Shown in pieces: positions 7,007 through 7,100 of a DNA stretch of 7,100 nucleotides. Numbering within the stretch: the stretch's first letter is position 1; every line of letters begins with the position of its first letter. The position numbers were made by a program, and so were the translations under genes. The notes under the pieces are model-generated. The model saw only the letters and a list, made by a program, of their open reading frames with translations. It searched no databases and was not told the origin of the DNA. This stretch comes from Verrucomicrobiota bacterium (GTDB lineage: Bacteria > Verrucomicrobiota > Verrucomicrobiia > Verrucomicrobiales > DEV007), in the NCBI GenBank assembly GCA_020629815.1, contig JAHDCN010000141.1, forward strand, positions 1 to 7,100, in the 5' to 3' direction.

Positions 7007-7097
7007 GGAGGGATGGCTGAGTCCGGTTTAAGGCGCTCGATTCGAAATCGAGTGTAGGTATCCCCTACCGTGGGTTCGAATCCCACTCCCTCCGCCA
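7007..7097 (+). tRNA. tRNA-Ser(CGA), complete, with encoded CCA
   Basis: A class II tRNA that folds cleanly. The acceptor stem is GGAGGGA (7007-7013) with TCCCTCC (7087-7093), then discriminator G7094 and an encoded CCA (7095-7097). The D-arm begins TGGCTGAG, as in many serine tRNAs. The anticodon stem is CTCGA (7036-7040) with TCGAG (7048-7052), around the loop TTCGAAA, placing anticodon CGA at 7043-7045; it reads the serine codon UCG. The long variable arm has a 5-bp stem, GTAGG (7054-7058) with CCTAC (7064-7068), typical of tRNA-Ser. The T-arm is GTGGG-TTCGAAT-CCCAC (7070-7086). The gene ends three bases before the window edge. Confidence 0.97.
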
Positions 7098-7100
7098 TTT

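Overview
The window looks like chromosomal DNA of a Gram-negative bacterium. The gene content and the style of the cysteinyl-tRNA synthetase (a double-Cys [14 protein letters not shown] active-site segment) made me think of the PVC superphylum, perhaps a Verrucomicrobia/Opitutae-type organism. That placement rests on memory of family style and was not tested by a search. No mobile element, CRISPR array or phage gene is visible, and the reading frames are intact.

Layout: (1) Positions 1-1409, minus strand, hold cysteinyl-tRNA synthetase (cysS), complete at its start and cut off by the window edge just before its 3' end. (2) Positions 1410-1575 are a divergent promoter region. (3) Positions 1576-4953, plus strand, encode a 1125-residue protein with an N-terminal FHA (phosphothreonine-binding) domain, about 830 residues of proline-free coiled coil, and a C-terminal domain that reads like the helical bundle and beta-wing of GrpE, the DnaK nucleotide-exchange factor. 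(4) Positions 5071-6570, plus strand, encode a 499-residue DnaK/Hsp70-family ATPase with a full nucleotide-binding domain and a beta substrate-binding-like domain, but no alpha-helical lid and no recognisable DVLLLD linker. (5) Positions 6590-6943, plus strand, encode a 117-residue basic protein of unknown function, 19 bp after the Hsp70 gene. Its C-terminal helical pair faintly resembles a J-domain without the HPD motif. (6) Positions 7007-7097, plus strand, are a complete tRNA-Ser(CGA) with encoded CCA.

The three plus-strand protein genes look like one functional set: an Hsp70, a GrpE-like exchange factor built onto a very long coiled-coil stalk tipped by a phosphopeptide reader, and a small partner protein. 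My reading is a dedicated, spatially tethered Hsp70 machine, with the FHA domain anchoring to a phosphorylated partner and the GrpE-like end acting on the lidless Hsp70. The domain calls are read from the sequence; the joint function is inference. cysS and the tRNA are housekeeping flanks with no evident link beyond translation.
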